A DNA stretch of 64,000 nucleotides from NCBI GenBank assembly GCA_026399875.1, contig JAPLQF010000021.1, positions 166,170-230,169 on the forward strand, written 5' to 3'. Origin of the DNA: Burkholderiales bacterium. Lineage in GTDB: Bacteria > Pseudomonadota > Gammaproteobacteria > Burkholderiales > Burkholderiaceae_E. Shown piece after piece: positions 1-7,104 of this stretch (positions are counted from its first letter, which is position 1; each line of letters opens with the position of its first letter). The position numbers and the translations under genes were made by a program. The notes under the pieces were generated by a model, which worked only from the letters and a program-made list of their open reading frames with translations, made no database searches and was not told the DNA's origin.

Positions 1-1129
1 TGTCGATTGGCACCTTGGCGACCTGCACTGCACGCTCGAAGTCGCCGCGCCGCAGATAGACCGCCGACAGCAGACGCGCACCCTGCAGCGAATTGGGCGC
101 TCGCTGTGCGACCTGCCTGGCATAACTCTCGGCCTGCTCCATCGAGTTTTGCGATAGCGCAATATTGGCGGCAAGCGCCAATGCCGGAAGGAACTCGGGA
201 TTGACCTTGAGCACCTGCCCAATGGCCGCCGAGGCGGAGTCGAGCTTGTTCTGACGAAAGTCGAGCAGGGCCTTGAAATACTGCGCAATTGGCAGATTGG
301 GCGCGATTTTCGTGAGCTCGGCGAGCTGCGATTCGGCGGCGGTGAACTCCTTCTGATCGGTGAGCAGCGAGATCAGCTTGATGCGTGGCGTGATGCTTCG
401 CGGATCAGCCTCGATTGCTTTCTCGAGCGTCGTGCGTCCGCCGGCGATGTCGCCTTGGGCAATCTGCAGGTCGGCCTTGAGCAGCAGGCCGTCAGGCAAA
501 GCCGGTGCTTTGGCAAGCACTGCATCGATGGCAGTGCTGGCGCCGGCCAGGTCACCATTGCCGGCCTGCAGCTGGATCAGCGCGATCTGCGGCGGAAAGT
601 AGTCGGCCTTCAACTGCACCGCCTCTTTGAATGCTGCCGTGGCGCGCTTGTTGTCGCCGTCGCCGGCATAAGCCCGGCCCGACCAGTAAGCCACCGCCGC
701 CCTGCCTTCGGGCTGCGTGACCGGATACTTCGCCGCGGCCTCGAGAGCCTGCTTGCCTTCTTCCATCGAGATCAGGGCGTCCATCAGGCCGGGCAGGGCG
801 CGTTCGGGCGCGATCTTGAGTTCAAGCGCCCGGCGAAACTCTTTCTCGGCCGAGCGCGGATCGCGGTTGGACAGATACAGATCGGCCAGCAGGGCGCGGG
901 CTTCGGCATTGTCAGGATCTTTTTGCAGCGCGTTTTTCAGGTGAATCTCGGCCGCCTTGAGGTCCTTTTGCTGGATCGATGTCTTGGCCTTGTCGAGCAG
1001 CGCTGATGGGCTGTCCTGGCAGCCGACCAGCAGGGTGGTGGCAACCGCTGCCGACAGCAGGGCTGCCGTCAAACGGCTCAGTCTGGCAGGCGTCTTGCGC
1101 GCAGCGGATCGTGTGATCGACAGGGTCAT
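1..1129 (-). CDS. prsT: PEP-CTERM system TPR-repeat lipoprotein PrsT (C-terminus beyond left edge)
   Basis: The visible 376 residues start at ATG 1129 with a basic, then hydrophobic segment ending in the lipobox L-V-G-C, so the product should be an outer-membrane or periplasmic lipoprotein. After it come successive TPR-like helical pairs with A/L/Y spacing and a repeated ...DP(D/R)...A...L.. pattern, as expected for PrsT, the large TPR lipoprotein (about 900 residues) of exosortase/PEP-CTERM exopolysaccharide loci. The gene runs off the left edge and has no stop codon in the window. It lies 40 bp after prsR on the same strand, so it is probably the fourth gene of the epsB-prsK-prsR-prsT transcript. 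The PrsT assignment rests on the TPR/lipoprotein pattern plus the unmistakable prsK/prsR context. Confidence 0.85.
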   Translation of the reverse strand, partial: MTLSITRSAARKTPARLSRLTAALLSAAVATTLLVGCQDSPSALLDKAKTSIQQKDLKAAEIHLKNALQKDPDNAEARALLADLYLSNRDPRSAEKEFRRALELKIAPERALPGLMDALISMEEGKQALEAAAKYPVTQPEGRAAVAYWSGRAYAGDGDNKRATAAFKEAVQLKADYFPPQIALIQLQAGNGDLAGASTAIDAVLAKAPALPDGLLLKADLQIAQGDIAGGRTTLEKAIEADPRSITPRIKLISLLTDQKEFTAAESQLAELTKIAPNLPIAQYFKALLDFRQNKLDSASAAIGQVLKVNPEFLPALALAANIALSQNSMEQAESYARQVAQRAPNSLQGARLLSAVYLRRGDFERAVQVAKVPID

Positions 1130-1169
1130 GGTGGATGTCTCCGGGTGTGGCAGCGGTGCAGTCAGTGGT

Positions 1170-2519
1170 TTAGCGAAGGCCAAGGCGCGCCATCATGTCG
1201 TAGAGGGTCGGGCGGCTGATACCGAGCAATTCGGCGGTTTTGAGCACATTGCCGTCGCAGCGGGCGAGGGTCTTGAGAATCGCCTGCTTGTCGGCATCGT
1301 CGCGGATCTGCTTGAGATTGAGTGCCGGCATCTCGTCGGGAGCGGTCAGACCGAGGTCGTCGGCAGAGATGCTCAGCTCGTCAGCCATGATGACCGCGCG
1401 CTTGATCGCGTTTTCAAGCTCGCGCACATTGCCCGGCCACGGGTGCGCCTCGATCGCGTTGAGTGCTTCGTCGCTGAGCGTGAGGTCGACGCGACCGTTG
1501 GCCTGCGCAAAGCGCTGCACGAAGGCATGGGCCAGCAGGCTGACATCGCCAGAACGTTCGCGCAGCGGCGGAATGCTGACGATCATCTCGGTGAGGCGAT
1601 AGAAGAGGTCTTCACGAAACGCACCTTCAACGATGCGCTCGCGCAGATTGCGGTGCGTGGCGCAGATCACCCGTACATCTACCGCGATTTCCTGGCGCCC
1701 GCCGACCCGCTCGATGACCCGTTCCTGCAAGAAGCGCAGCAGCTTGGCCTGAAGGGCCATCGGCAGGTCACCGATCTCGTCCAGGAACAGCGTGCCCTGA
1801 TTGGCGAGTTCGATCTTCCCAGGGGTCTGTTTGGAAGCGCCTGTGAACGCCCCTTTTTCATAGCCGAAGAGCTCGGATTCGAGCAGCGCATCCGGAATCG
1901 CCGCGCAGTTGATGGCCACGAAGCGCTTGTCGGCGCGTGCAGAGCCATTGTGAAGGGCGCGGGCCAGCACTTCCTTGCCGGTGCCGGAGTCGCCCAGCAG
2001 CATGACCGTGGCCTGGGTCGGGGCCAGACGTTCGATCTGGCGACAGATCTTGAGCATGCCCGGGTCGCGGGTGATCAGGCCGGTAAATCCCTCCCCGAGT
2101 TGCGACTGGCGCAGCAGTCGGTTCTCGTGTTCGAGATCAGCGACCCGAAAGGCGCGGGCAATCACCAGCCCCAGGATGTCGGGCTCGAAGGGCTTGGCAA
2201 AAAAATCATAGGCACCGATGCCGATGGCGCGCACCGCATTCGACCGATCGTTCTGGCCGGTGAGCGCGATCACCTTGGTGGTCGGCGCGATCGCCATCAC
2301 CGACTCAAGAATGCGAAAGCCCTGCTCGGTAGTGTCGGGTGTGGGTGGCAGGCCAAGGTCGAGCGTCATCACCCGCGGCTCGCTGCGGCGAACCGCGGCA
2401 ATCGCGCTGTCGTGATCGTCGGCAAAGACGATCTCGTACTGATCGAAGCTCCAGCGCATCTGCTTTTGCAGACCCTTGTCGTCTTCGACCACCAGCAGGA
2501 CCGGGCGCTCATCGGACAT
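1170..2519 (-). CDS. prsR: PEP-CTERM-box sigma-54 response regulator PrsR
   Basis: This 449-residue NtrC-type activator has a receiver domain at residues 1-125 with the phospho-acceptor Asp54 in LDLGLPP. It continues with an AAA+ domain that has Walker A G-D-S-G-T-G-K-E and the sigma-54 contact loop GAFTGA, and ends in a Fis-type helix-turn-helix (AELLGISRPTLYDMM). It should activate sigma-54 promoters when phosphorylated by PrsK. I chose ATG 2519 because the receiver fold begins right there (MSDERPVLLVVEDD); the longer frame to 2675 only adds an arginine-rich shadow of prsK. The start overlaps the prsK stop by 11 bp, which implies translational coupling. PrsK/PrsR control of PEP-CTERM protein and exopolysaccharide genes is known in floc-forming betaproteobacteria. 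Confidence 0.93.
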   Translation of the reverse strand: MSDERPVLLVVEDDKGLQKQMRWSFDQYEIVFADDHDSAIAAVRRSEPRVMTLDLGLPPTPDTTEQGFRILESVMAIAPTTKVIALTGQNDRSNAVRAIGIGAYDFFAKPFEPDILGLVIARAFRVADLEHENRLLRQSQLGEGFTGLITRDPGMLKICRQIERLAPTQATVMLLGDSGTGKEVLARALHNGSARADKRFVAINCAAIPDALLESELFGYEKGAFTGASKQTPGKIELANQGTLFLDEIGDLPMALQAKLLRFLQERVIERVGGRQEIAVDVRVICATHRNLRERIVEGAFREDLFYRLTEMIVSIPPLRERSGDVSLLAHAFVQRFAQANGRVDLTLSDEALNAIEAHPWPGNVRELENAIKRAVIMADELSISADDLGLTAPDEMPALNLKQIRDDADKQAILKTLARCDGNVLKTAELLGISRPTLYDMMARLGLR

Positions 2520-4590
2520 CGGCGGTCCTCTCTGGGCTTGTCGTGCTCGTCTCGCCATGCACCGGCAGGCGGATCGAAAAGCAGCTGCCACCGCCCTCGG
2601 TGCTGGTGACGGCCAGCGACCCGCCGATCTCGCGGATGTACTCGCGGCTCTCGAAGGCACCGATCCCCATGCCATGCTCCTTGGTCGAGCTGAAAGGCTT
2701 GAAGAGCTGGTTGTCGATGAACTCGCGGCTCATGCCGGCGCCGGTGTCGATCACATTGACCAGCACGTCCCGGCCATCGCGCCCGGCCTCGATTCGCACC
2801 GATCCGCTCGAGGGTGTGGCTTCGATCGCGTTCTGGACGAGATGGCCGATCACCCGCTCCAGGCGGTCGCGATGGGCGACGACCAGCAGGTCTTTGGCGG
2901 ACTCGGAAACAGTCAGCTCAGGTTGCAAGGCAATTCCTCGTTTCGATTCGACGGCCTCAGCGAGCACTTCGGCCAGCATCAGCGGCGCGGGCTGCTCGAT
3001 CGGCTTGGTGCCGACTCGCAATTGCATCAGCAGACCCTGCATGCGGTCGAGGACATTCTCGACGGTTTCGAGCATATCGCGTTGAAATTCAGGGTTGTCG
3101 CGGTGCCGGGCGGCGTTCTTGAGCAACAGTGAGAGCTGGGCAACCAGATTCTTGAGGTCATGGACGACAAAGGCACTCATCCGGTTGAATGAGTCGAACT
3201 GGCGGGCCTGCACGAGTTTTTCGACCGCCTGACTCACCGCAAGATAACCGGCCACCTGGCGCCCGGCAGCCTTGAGCACGTCGCGCACTTCCCAGTCGAG
3301 GGGAATGCTTGCCGCCGGTCGCTGCAGCTGGGCAATGCCGATCAGCTCGTCATTGAGTTCGAGGGGCACGATCAGCCAGGCTTGTGGATCATCGGTGAGC
3401 CAGGCGGGCAGCGTCAGACCCTGATAACGCTCGGGCAGCTTGCGCCATTCGGGCACATCAATGATCCATTGGCGCTCGGCCAGAAACCGTGGCAGGGGGT
3501 CGTCGGCCGCGATCGGCTCGCGCACCGTGAGATCACGGCGGGCATCACACACCCAGTTGCCCTGCTCGGTGCGCAGCCAAAGCGCGCTTGCCTGGCACTC
3601 GACCAGGCCTGCCAGACCCTGCAGGGCGCGGTAGGACAGGGTGCTGTCGGCGGTGCCGGGTTGCTCCGAGCGGGCGACCAGATCGGTGAGTTTGAGCCAC
3701 TCGGTGCGGTAGTCATAGCGATAGGTGAAAAAGTGCTTGGCCAGCATCACCCGCATCTGGGCGCGCAGCCTGCCCGAGGCCGCCAGTGCAATGACACCGA
3801 CCACCGCCGCAAACACCACCACCAGCTGGGCGACACCGCCCCATTCGCCACCGAAATAACGCAGGCCATAGCCGATCGCCGAGACCGCCAGCAAAAAGAG
3901 GCCCGAGGCCAGCAGGGTCGCCGAATGAAAGACGATTTTGCGTGACAGTCGCATCGCCAGGGGCGAATCGCCGGCCCGCGCGGCGGTGACCGCAATCAGC
4001 GGCACCATCAGCGCATTGGCATAGCCGCGCGCGACAAACCAGCCAGACTCGAAGCGACCGAAGAGCAGGGCGTCGCTGTAGAGCACCACGTCGAAGCCAA
4101 AGAGAGCCAGCAGCGCGAGGCAAAGAAACTTGATCGACCAGCGTTGCCCGTCGGGCAGATTGCGATAGAGCTGCTCAAGGCAGACCAGAACCAGAACCGA
4201 GGCGAGCAGACCGGTGCCGAAGCGCTCCTGAGGGCCGAGATGAAAGAGTGAAGAAGCGAACTGCGCGGCGGCGATCACGATCGCAAGCGACGTTCCGATC
4301 ACCAGCTGGGTCGGGCTGATCTGCCTGCGTAGAACCGCGATCATGAAGCCGGTCCAGGCCAGTGGTCGCAGTGCCTCGGCCAGATGCAGCAGTTCGGGGA
4401 TCGGCGCGTGAGAGGTGGTGGCCATGGCCATCATCGCCGCCCACACGACTTGAACGCCACAGGCTGCGATCAGCAGGGGGCCGAGCGACAGCCAGCTTTT
4501 GCGAAGGATGAGCAGGACGGCGAGGCCGACCCAGGCAAGCGCCGCCGCGCCGTAACCGAGAAATCCCGCTGATGCAGCAGCCTCGCTCAG
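2509..4590 (-). CDS. prsK: PEP-CTERM system membrane histidine kinase PrsK
   Basis: The order of parts is: N-terminal block of hydrophobic helices, a GAF-like sensor region (around the segment ASALWLRTEQGNWV), the H-box FVVHDLKN with the phospho-His, then a GHKL ATPase with N box (HLVQNAIEATP), DTGAGM and GIGAFESREYI. It should phosphorylate PrsR. The start is unusual. The only ATG/GTG/TTG in frame is GTG 4446, which lies inside a hydrophobic helix. Codons 4447-4590 stay open and encode a further hydrophobic stretch (GYGAAALAWVGLAVLLIL), reaching CTG 4588-4590, which overlaps the upstream TGA and has AAGG 7 nt before it. With CTG the protein has 693 residues, close to the usual PrsK size; with GTG it has 645. 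I annotate the longer form, as inference. Confidence 0.88.
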   Translation of the reverse strand: MSEAAASAGFLGYGAAALAWVGLAVLLILRKSWLSLGPLLIAACGVQVVWAAMMAMATTSHAPIPELLHLAEALRPLAWTGFMIAVLRRQISPTQLVIGTSLAIVIAAAQFASSLFHLGPQERFGTGLLASVLVLVCLEQLYRNLPDGQRWSIKFLCLALLALFGFDVVLYSDALLFGRFESGWFVARGYANALMVPLIAVTAARAGDSPLAMRLSRKIVFHSATLLASGLFLLAVSAIGYGLRYFGGEWGGVAQLVVVFAAVVGVIALAASGRLRAQMRVMLAKHFFTYRYDYRTEWLKLTDLVARSEQPGTADSTLSYRALQGLAGLVECQASALWLRTEQGNWVCDARRDLTVREPIAADDPLPRFLAERQWIIDVPEWRKLPERYQGLTLPAWLTDDPQAWLIVPLELNDELIGIAQLQRPAASIPLDWEVRDVLKAAGRQVAGYLAVSQAVEKLVQARQFDSFNRMSAFVVHDLKNLVAQLSLLLKNAARHRDNPEFQRDMLETVENVLDRMQGLLMQLRVGTKPIEQPAPLMLAEVLAEAVESKRGIALQPELTVSESAKDLLVVAHRDRLERVIGHLVQNAIEATPSSGSVRIEAGRDGRDVLVNVIDTGAGMSREFIDNQLFKPFSSTKEHGMGIGAFESREYIREIGGSLAVTSTEGGGSCFSIRLPVHGETSTTSPERTADVR

Positions 4591-5960
4591 CGTGCGCCCT
4601 TGCCGAGCAACACCACCTGGATCGTCTCGACCAGGATCATCAGGTCGAGAAACAGCGAGTGGTTCTTGACATAGTAGAGGTCGTACTGGAGCTTGGCCAG
4701 ACCGTCTTCCAGCGAGGCGCCGTAGGGGTATCGCACTTGCGCCCAGCCGGTGACCCCGGGCTTGACCGAGTGACGAACATCATAAAAAGGAATCTTTTCG
4801 ACCAGCTGATCGACGAAAAACTGCCGCTCGGGGCGCGGACCCACGAAACTCATATGGCCGGCGAGCACCGTCCAGAGTTGGGGCAATTCGTCGATGCGGG
4901 TGCGGCGCAGGAAGTTGCCGACACGGGTAATGCGCGGGTCCTTGGCCACTGCCCAGACTGCCTGACCGCCTTTTTCGGCGTCGGTGCGCATGGTGCGAAG
5001 CTTGAGGATCCTGAAATGCCGCCCGCCGAAACCGACCCGCTCCTGCGAGTAGAAGATCGGAAATCCGCTGTCGATTACCACCGCGATCATCGCCAGCAGC
5101 AGAATCGGCAGCGCCAGCAGCAGCAGACTGGCCGAGGCGATCAGATCGAATAGGCGCTTGACCAGGTCGCGGGTCATGCCCTGGTCGAAACCGTTGCCAA
5201 AGATCATCCAGCTTGCCCGCATGCTGTCGATGCGCAGCACGCCTTCTTCTCGCTCATAAAAGGACTGCAGATCCATGACCTTGATGCCATGCAGCCGTGC
5301 GTCGAGCAACTGACGCAGCGGCAGGACACCACCCCGGCGCTCGCGCACCGCGATCACGATCTCGGACACCTTGAGCTCTTCGGCGGTGCGGCGCAGCAGG
5401 TCGTGATTGAGCGGACGCTCGACCCCATCGGCATTGCGCTCGGCCATGACCGGATACAGGCCGGCATATTGAACCGACTGGCGCCCGGCGCCCTTGTGCA
5501 GGCAGCGGATGACTGCCTCGGCTTCGGCACCGTTACCCAGCACCAGCACACGCCGCTTGGGCAGACCGATGTCGGTCAGCCAGAAAAAGCTCAGCCGCAG
5601 CAGCAGGACGCTGCCGAGCGCCAGCAGCGAGCTCCAGGCCATCACGCCACGACCGATGTAAGTCTCGGGAAAGAGATAGAAGACAAGGCTGATCAGCAGC
5701 AGCGACATGCCGTAGGCGATCAGGATGCGGTTGAAGGTGTTGCGAAAGCTCTCGGCCTGAGTCTGATACAGCCCGAGCGCCGACATCGACATCAGCATGA
5801 TGAAGGTGAAAACGCCGGCTTCCATCATCGGGATGGACGCAAGCGAACCTGAAGCTCGCACCTGAAAGCCGAGAATCACCGACTGGAAGAGGACAGCGCC
5901 TTCCAGGAGGGTCAGCAACAGCAGCCGGACCGAGAGATAGTGGTTGAATACGCGGATCAT
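4587..5960 (-). CDS. epsB: PEP-CTERM-associated sugar transferase (undecaprenyl-phosphate sugar phosphotransferase)
   Basis: The 457-residue protein has four to five N-terminal membrane helices, a central nucleotide-binding-like CoA-binding region ([16 protein letters not shown]) and a C-terminal bacterial sugar-transferase domain with the family motifs [40 protein letters not shown] and [12 protein letters not shown]. Proteins of this family transfer a sugar-1-phosphate to undecaprenyl phosphate as the first step of exopolysaccharide repeat synthesis at the inner membrane. The variant found beside prsK is the PEP-CTERM-associated EpsB-like transferase; the symbol is by analogy. It is the first gene of the minus-strand operon, its stop overlaps the proposed prsK start, and 288 bp of regulatory DNA lie upstream. 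Confidence 0.88.
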   Translation of the reverse strand: MIRVFNHYLSVRLLLLTLLEGAVLFQSVILGFQVRASGSLASIPMMEAGVFTFIMLMSMSALGLYQTQAESFRNTFNRILIAYGMSLLLISLVFYLFPETYIGRGVMAWSSLLALGSVLLLRLSFFWLTDIGLPKRRVLVLGNGAEAEAVIRCLHKGAGRQSVQYAGLYPVMAERNADGVERPLNHDLLRRTAEELKVSEIVIAVRERRGGVLPLRQLLDARLHGIKVMDLQSFYEREEGVLRIDSMRASWMIFGNGFDQGMTRDLVKRLFDLIASASLLLLALPILLLAMIAVVIDSGFPIFYSQERVGFGGRHFRILKLRTMRTDAEKGGQAVWAVAKDPRITRVGNFLRRTRIDELPQLWTVLAGHMSFVGPRPERQFFVDQLVEKIPFYDVRHSVKPGVTGWAQVRYPYGASLEDGLAKLQYDLYYVKNHSLFLDLMILVETIQVVLLGKGAR

Positions 5961-6085
5961 GATGATGGGAGCTTAGCGTGACAGGAGAGCGGCCGCGAGG
6001 AAATACGGCACGCAGAGGGTTCACAAGACAACGCAGGCATAAGCTCCTACAGTTCAGCTCGTCAGCCGGAGGCCGAGTCTACGTC

Positions 6086-6102
6086 CTGTTGCATTGCAAC
6101 AG
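6086..6102. repeat. Perfect 7-bp inverted repeat (CTGTTGC-ATT-GCAACAG)
   Basis: A perfect dyad with 7-bp arms and a 3-bp centre lies about 125 bp upstream of the epsB start and overlaps the -12 element of the proposed sigma-54 promoter. Its size and place fit a protein operator rather than a terminator, since no T-tract follows on either strand. Which protein would bind is unknown. Confidence 0.5.
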
Positions 6103-6110
6103 TGTGTCCC
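6095..6110 (-). promoter_or_regulatory. Candidate sigma-54 promoter of the epsB-prsK-prsR-prsT operon
   Basis: Read on the minus strand the segment is GGGACACACTGTTGCA. It has the invariant GG-N10-GC spacing of sigma-54 promoters (GG at 6109-6108, GC at 6097-6096) and a full TTGCA -12 box; the -24 box GGGACA matches TGGCAC only in part. Transcription would start near 6083 and leave a leader of about 120 nt before epsB. The operon encodes a sigma-54 activator, PrsR, so autoregulation is plausible. Confidence 0.42.
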
Positions 6111-6171
6111 GACCGGAAATTTATCGGGCTATCCGATGGGTTTTCGCCAGTATCGCCAAAAAAGAAATTTT

Positions 6172-6190
6172 TTGTGTCTTGATTGTGTCT
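6172..6190. promoter_or_regulatory. Paired 8-bp direct repeats, possible activator (PrsR) site
   Basis: TTGTGTCT occurs at 6172-6179 and again at 6183-6190, an 11-bp period, so both copies face the same side of the helix. They lie 90-107 bp upstream of the inferred epsB transcription start, where sigma-54 enhancer sites usually sit. An A/T tract (6157-6172) adjoins them. Binding by PrsR is a guess from position only. Confidence 0.35.
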
Positions 6191-6248
6191 GGCTGTACGG
6201 GTCAGTCACCGCTCGCCAATCATCAGGCGCTCTCGGGTGCCGGTGGCC

Positions 6249-7070
6249 TCACGACATCCGGGTGACCGGATCCTGTCTGAAATAGCCTGAGAAACACTCG
6301 TAAAGGGCCGGAAATGCTCGCTGGAAGCTGACCGGGCTGACAAAAAAGGCTTCGGCGGCGACCGCGAAAAACTCGGCCTCGTCGGTGGCGGCATAGGGGT
6401 CGAGCGGCAGCCGGGCATACCAGGCGTCGGCCGCTTCGCTCTCCGGGTCGATATCGGCTGGAATCGCTGCCTCGATCGCATCGAGCTGTCGACATAAGTC
6501 ATCGAAAGCCTGGTAGAGCGTGGTTTCCCAGCGCTGTCTGAGGCTGGCCGGCATCGGCGGGCAGCCATTGGCCTGGCCATCGGCCATATCCAGTTTATGG
6601 ACGAATTCATGGATGACGATGTTCGACATCGACTGATCAGGTGCATCAGTGAAGTCGGTCTGAGGCCGGATGTCGTCCCAGGACAGCACCACCGGCCCGC
6701 CCTCCATCGCCTCACCGGCCAGGATGTCTTCGAATTCATGGACCAGCCCGTCCTCATCGGTGAGTTTGCGTTGCACCAGGAAGGCGGCGGGATGGACCAC
6801 GATCTCGACGAAATCGCCGTAGTGCGACAGCCCCAGGTGCAGGATCGGCAGGCAGGCCTGGGCGGCAATGGCCAGGCGCATGTCGTCATCAGGTTCGAGG
6901 CCCTGTGCGCCACTGACGGTCTTGCTCGTCAGAAAACCGGCGATCAGCTCGCGTATCCGATCGGACTCGGTGTCGCTCAGGCCGCGCAGACAGGGCCAAT
7001 CGGCCTGCAGGCGCACCCAGGCAGGCAGGTCAATGGCGAGTTCTCGGCGGGCTTTACGTGGCCAGATCAT
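6249..7070 (-). CDS. mtfA: MtfA-type zinc peptidase (M90 family)
   Basis: The 273-residue soluble protein has the zinc metallopeptidase motif H154-E-F-V-H158 and a downstream glutamate-rich helix (ATDEAEFFAVAAEAFF) that supplies the third ligand, as in E. coli MtfA. That protein is an aminopeptidase that also binds the repressor Mlc and so affects glucose PTS expression; whether an Mlc partner exists here cannot be seen. Length and the conserved segments (SHYGDFVEIVVHP, VVLSWDD, NIVIHEFVHKLD) match full-length family members. It is transcribed divergently from relA, with starts only about 33 bp apart, so the two promoters must overlap the coding ends. Confidence 0.9.
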   Translation of the reverse strand: MIWPRKARRELAIDLPAWVRLQADWPCLRGLSDTESDRIRELIAGFLTSKTVSGAQGLEPDDDMRLAIAAQACLPILHLGLSHYGDFVEIVVHPAAFLVQRKLTDEDGLVHEFEDILAGEAMEGGPVVLSWDDIRPQTDFTDAPDQSMSNIVIHEFVHKLDMADGQANGCPPMPASLRQRWETTLYQAFDDLCRQLDAIEAAIPADIDPESEAADAWYARLPLDPYAATDEAEFFAVAAEAFFVSPVSFQRAFPALYECFSGYFRQDPVTRMS

Positions 7071-7098
7071 GGCAGGACGGCAGGCAGGCTTGGCTCCC

Positions 7099-7104
7099 TA
7101 TAAT
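7099..7104 (+). promoter_or_regulatory. Consensus -10 box (TATAAT) at the relA start
   Basis: A perfect TATAAT sits right at the relA start region; no good -35 box lies 16-18 bp upstream. If used, transcription would begin near 7111 and the mRNA would be almost leaderless, starting 4 nt before ATG 7115. It overlaps ATG 7103, so use of this promoter and of that start codon exclude each other. Confidence 0.3.

Noticed and set aside
957..2609. 550-codon plus-strand open frame over prsR
   Set aside because: Antisense to a clear response regulator; no domain, signal or ribosome site.
5978..6285. Two small plus-strand frames in the epsB-mtfA gap
   Set aside because: No ribosome site and no protein-like pattern; the region has promoter-type features instead.
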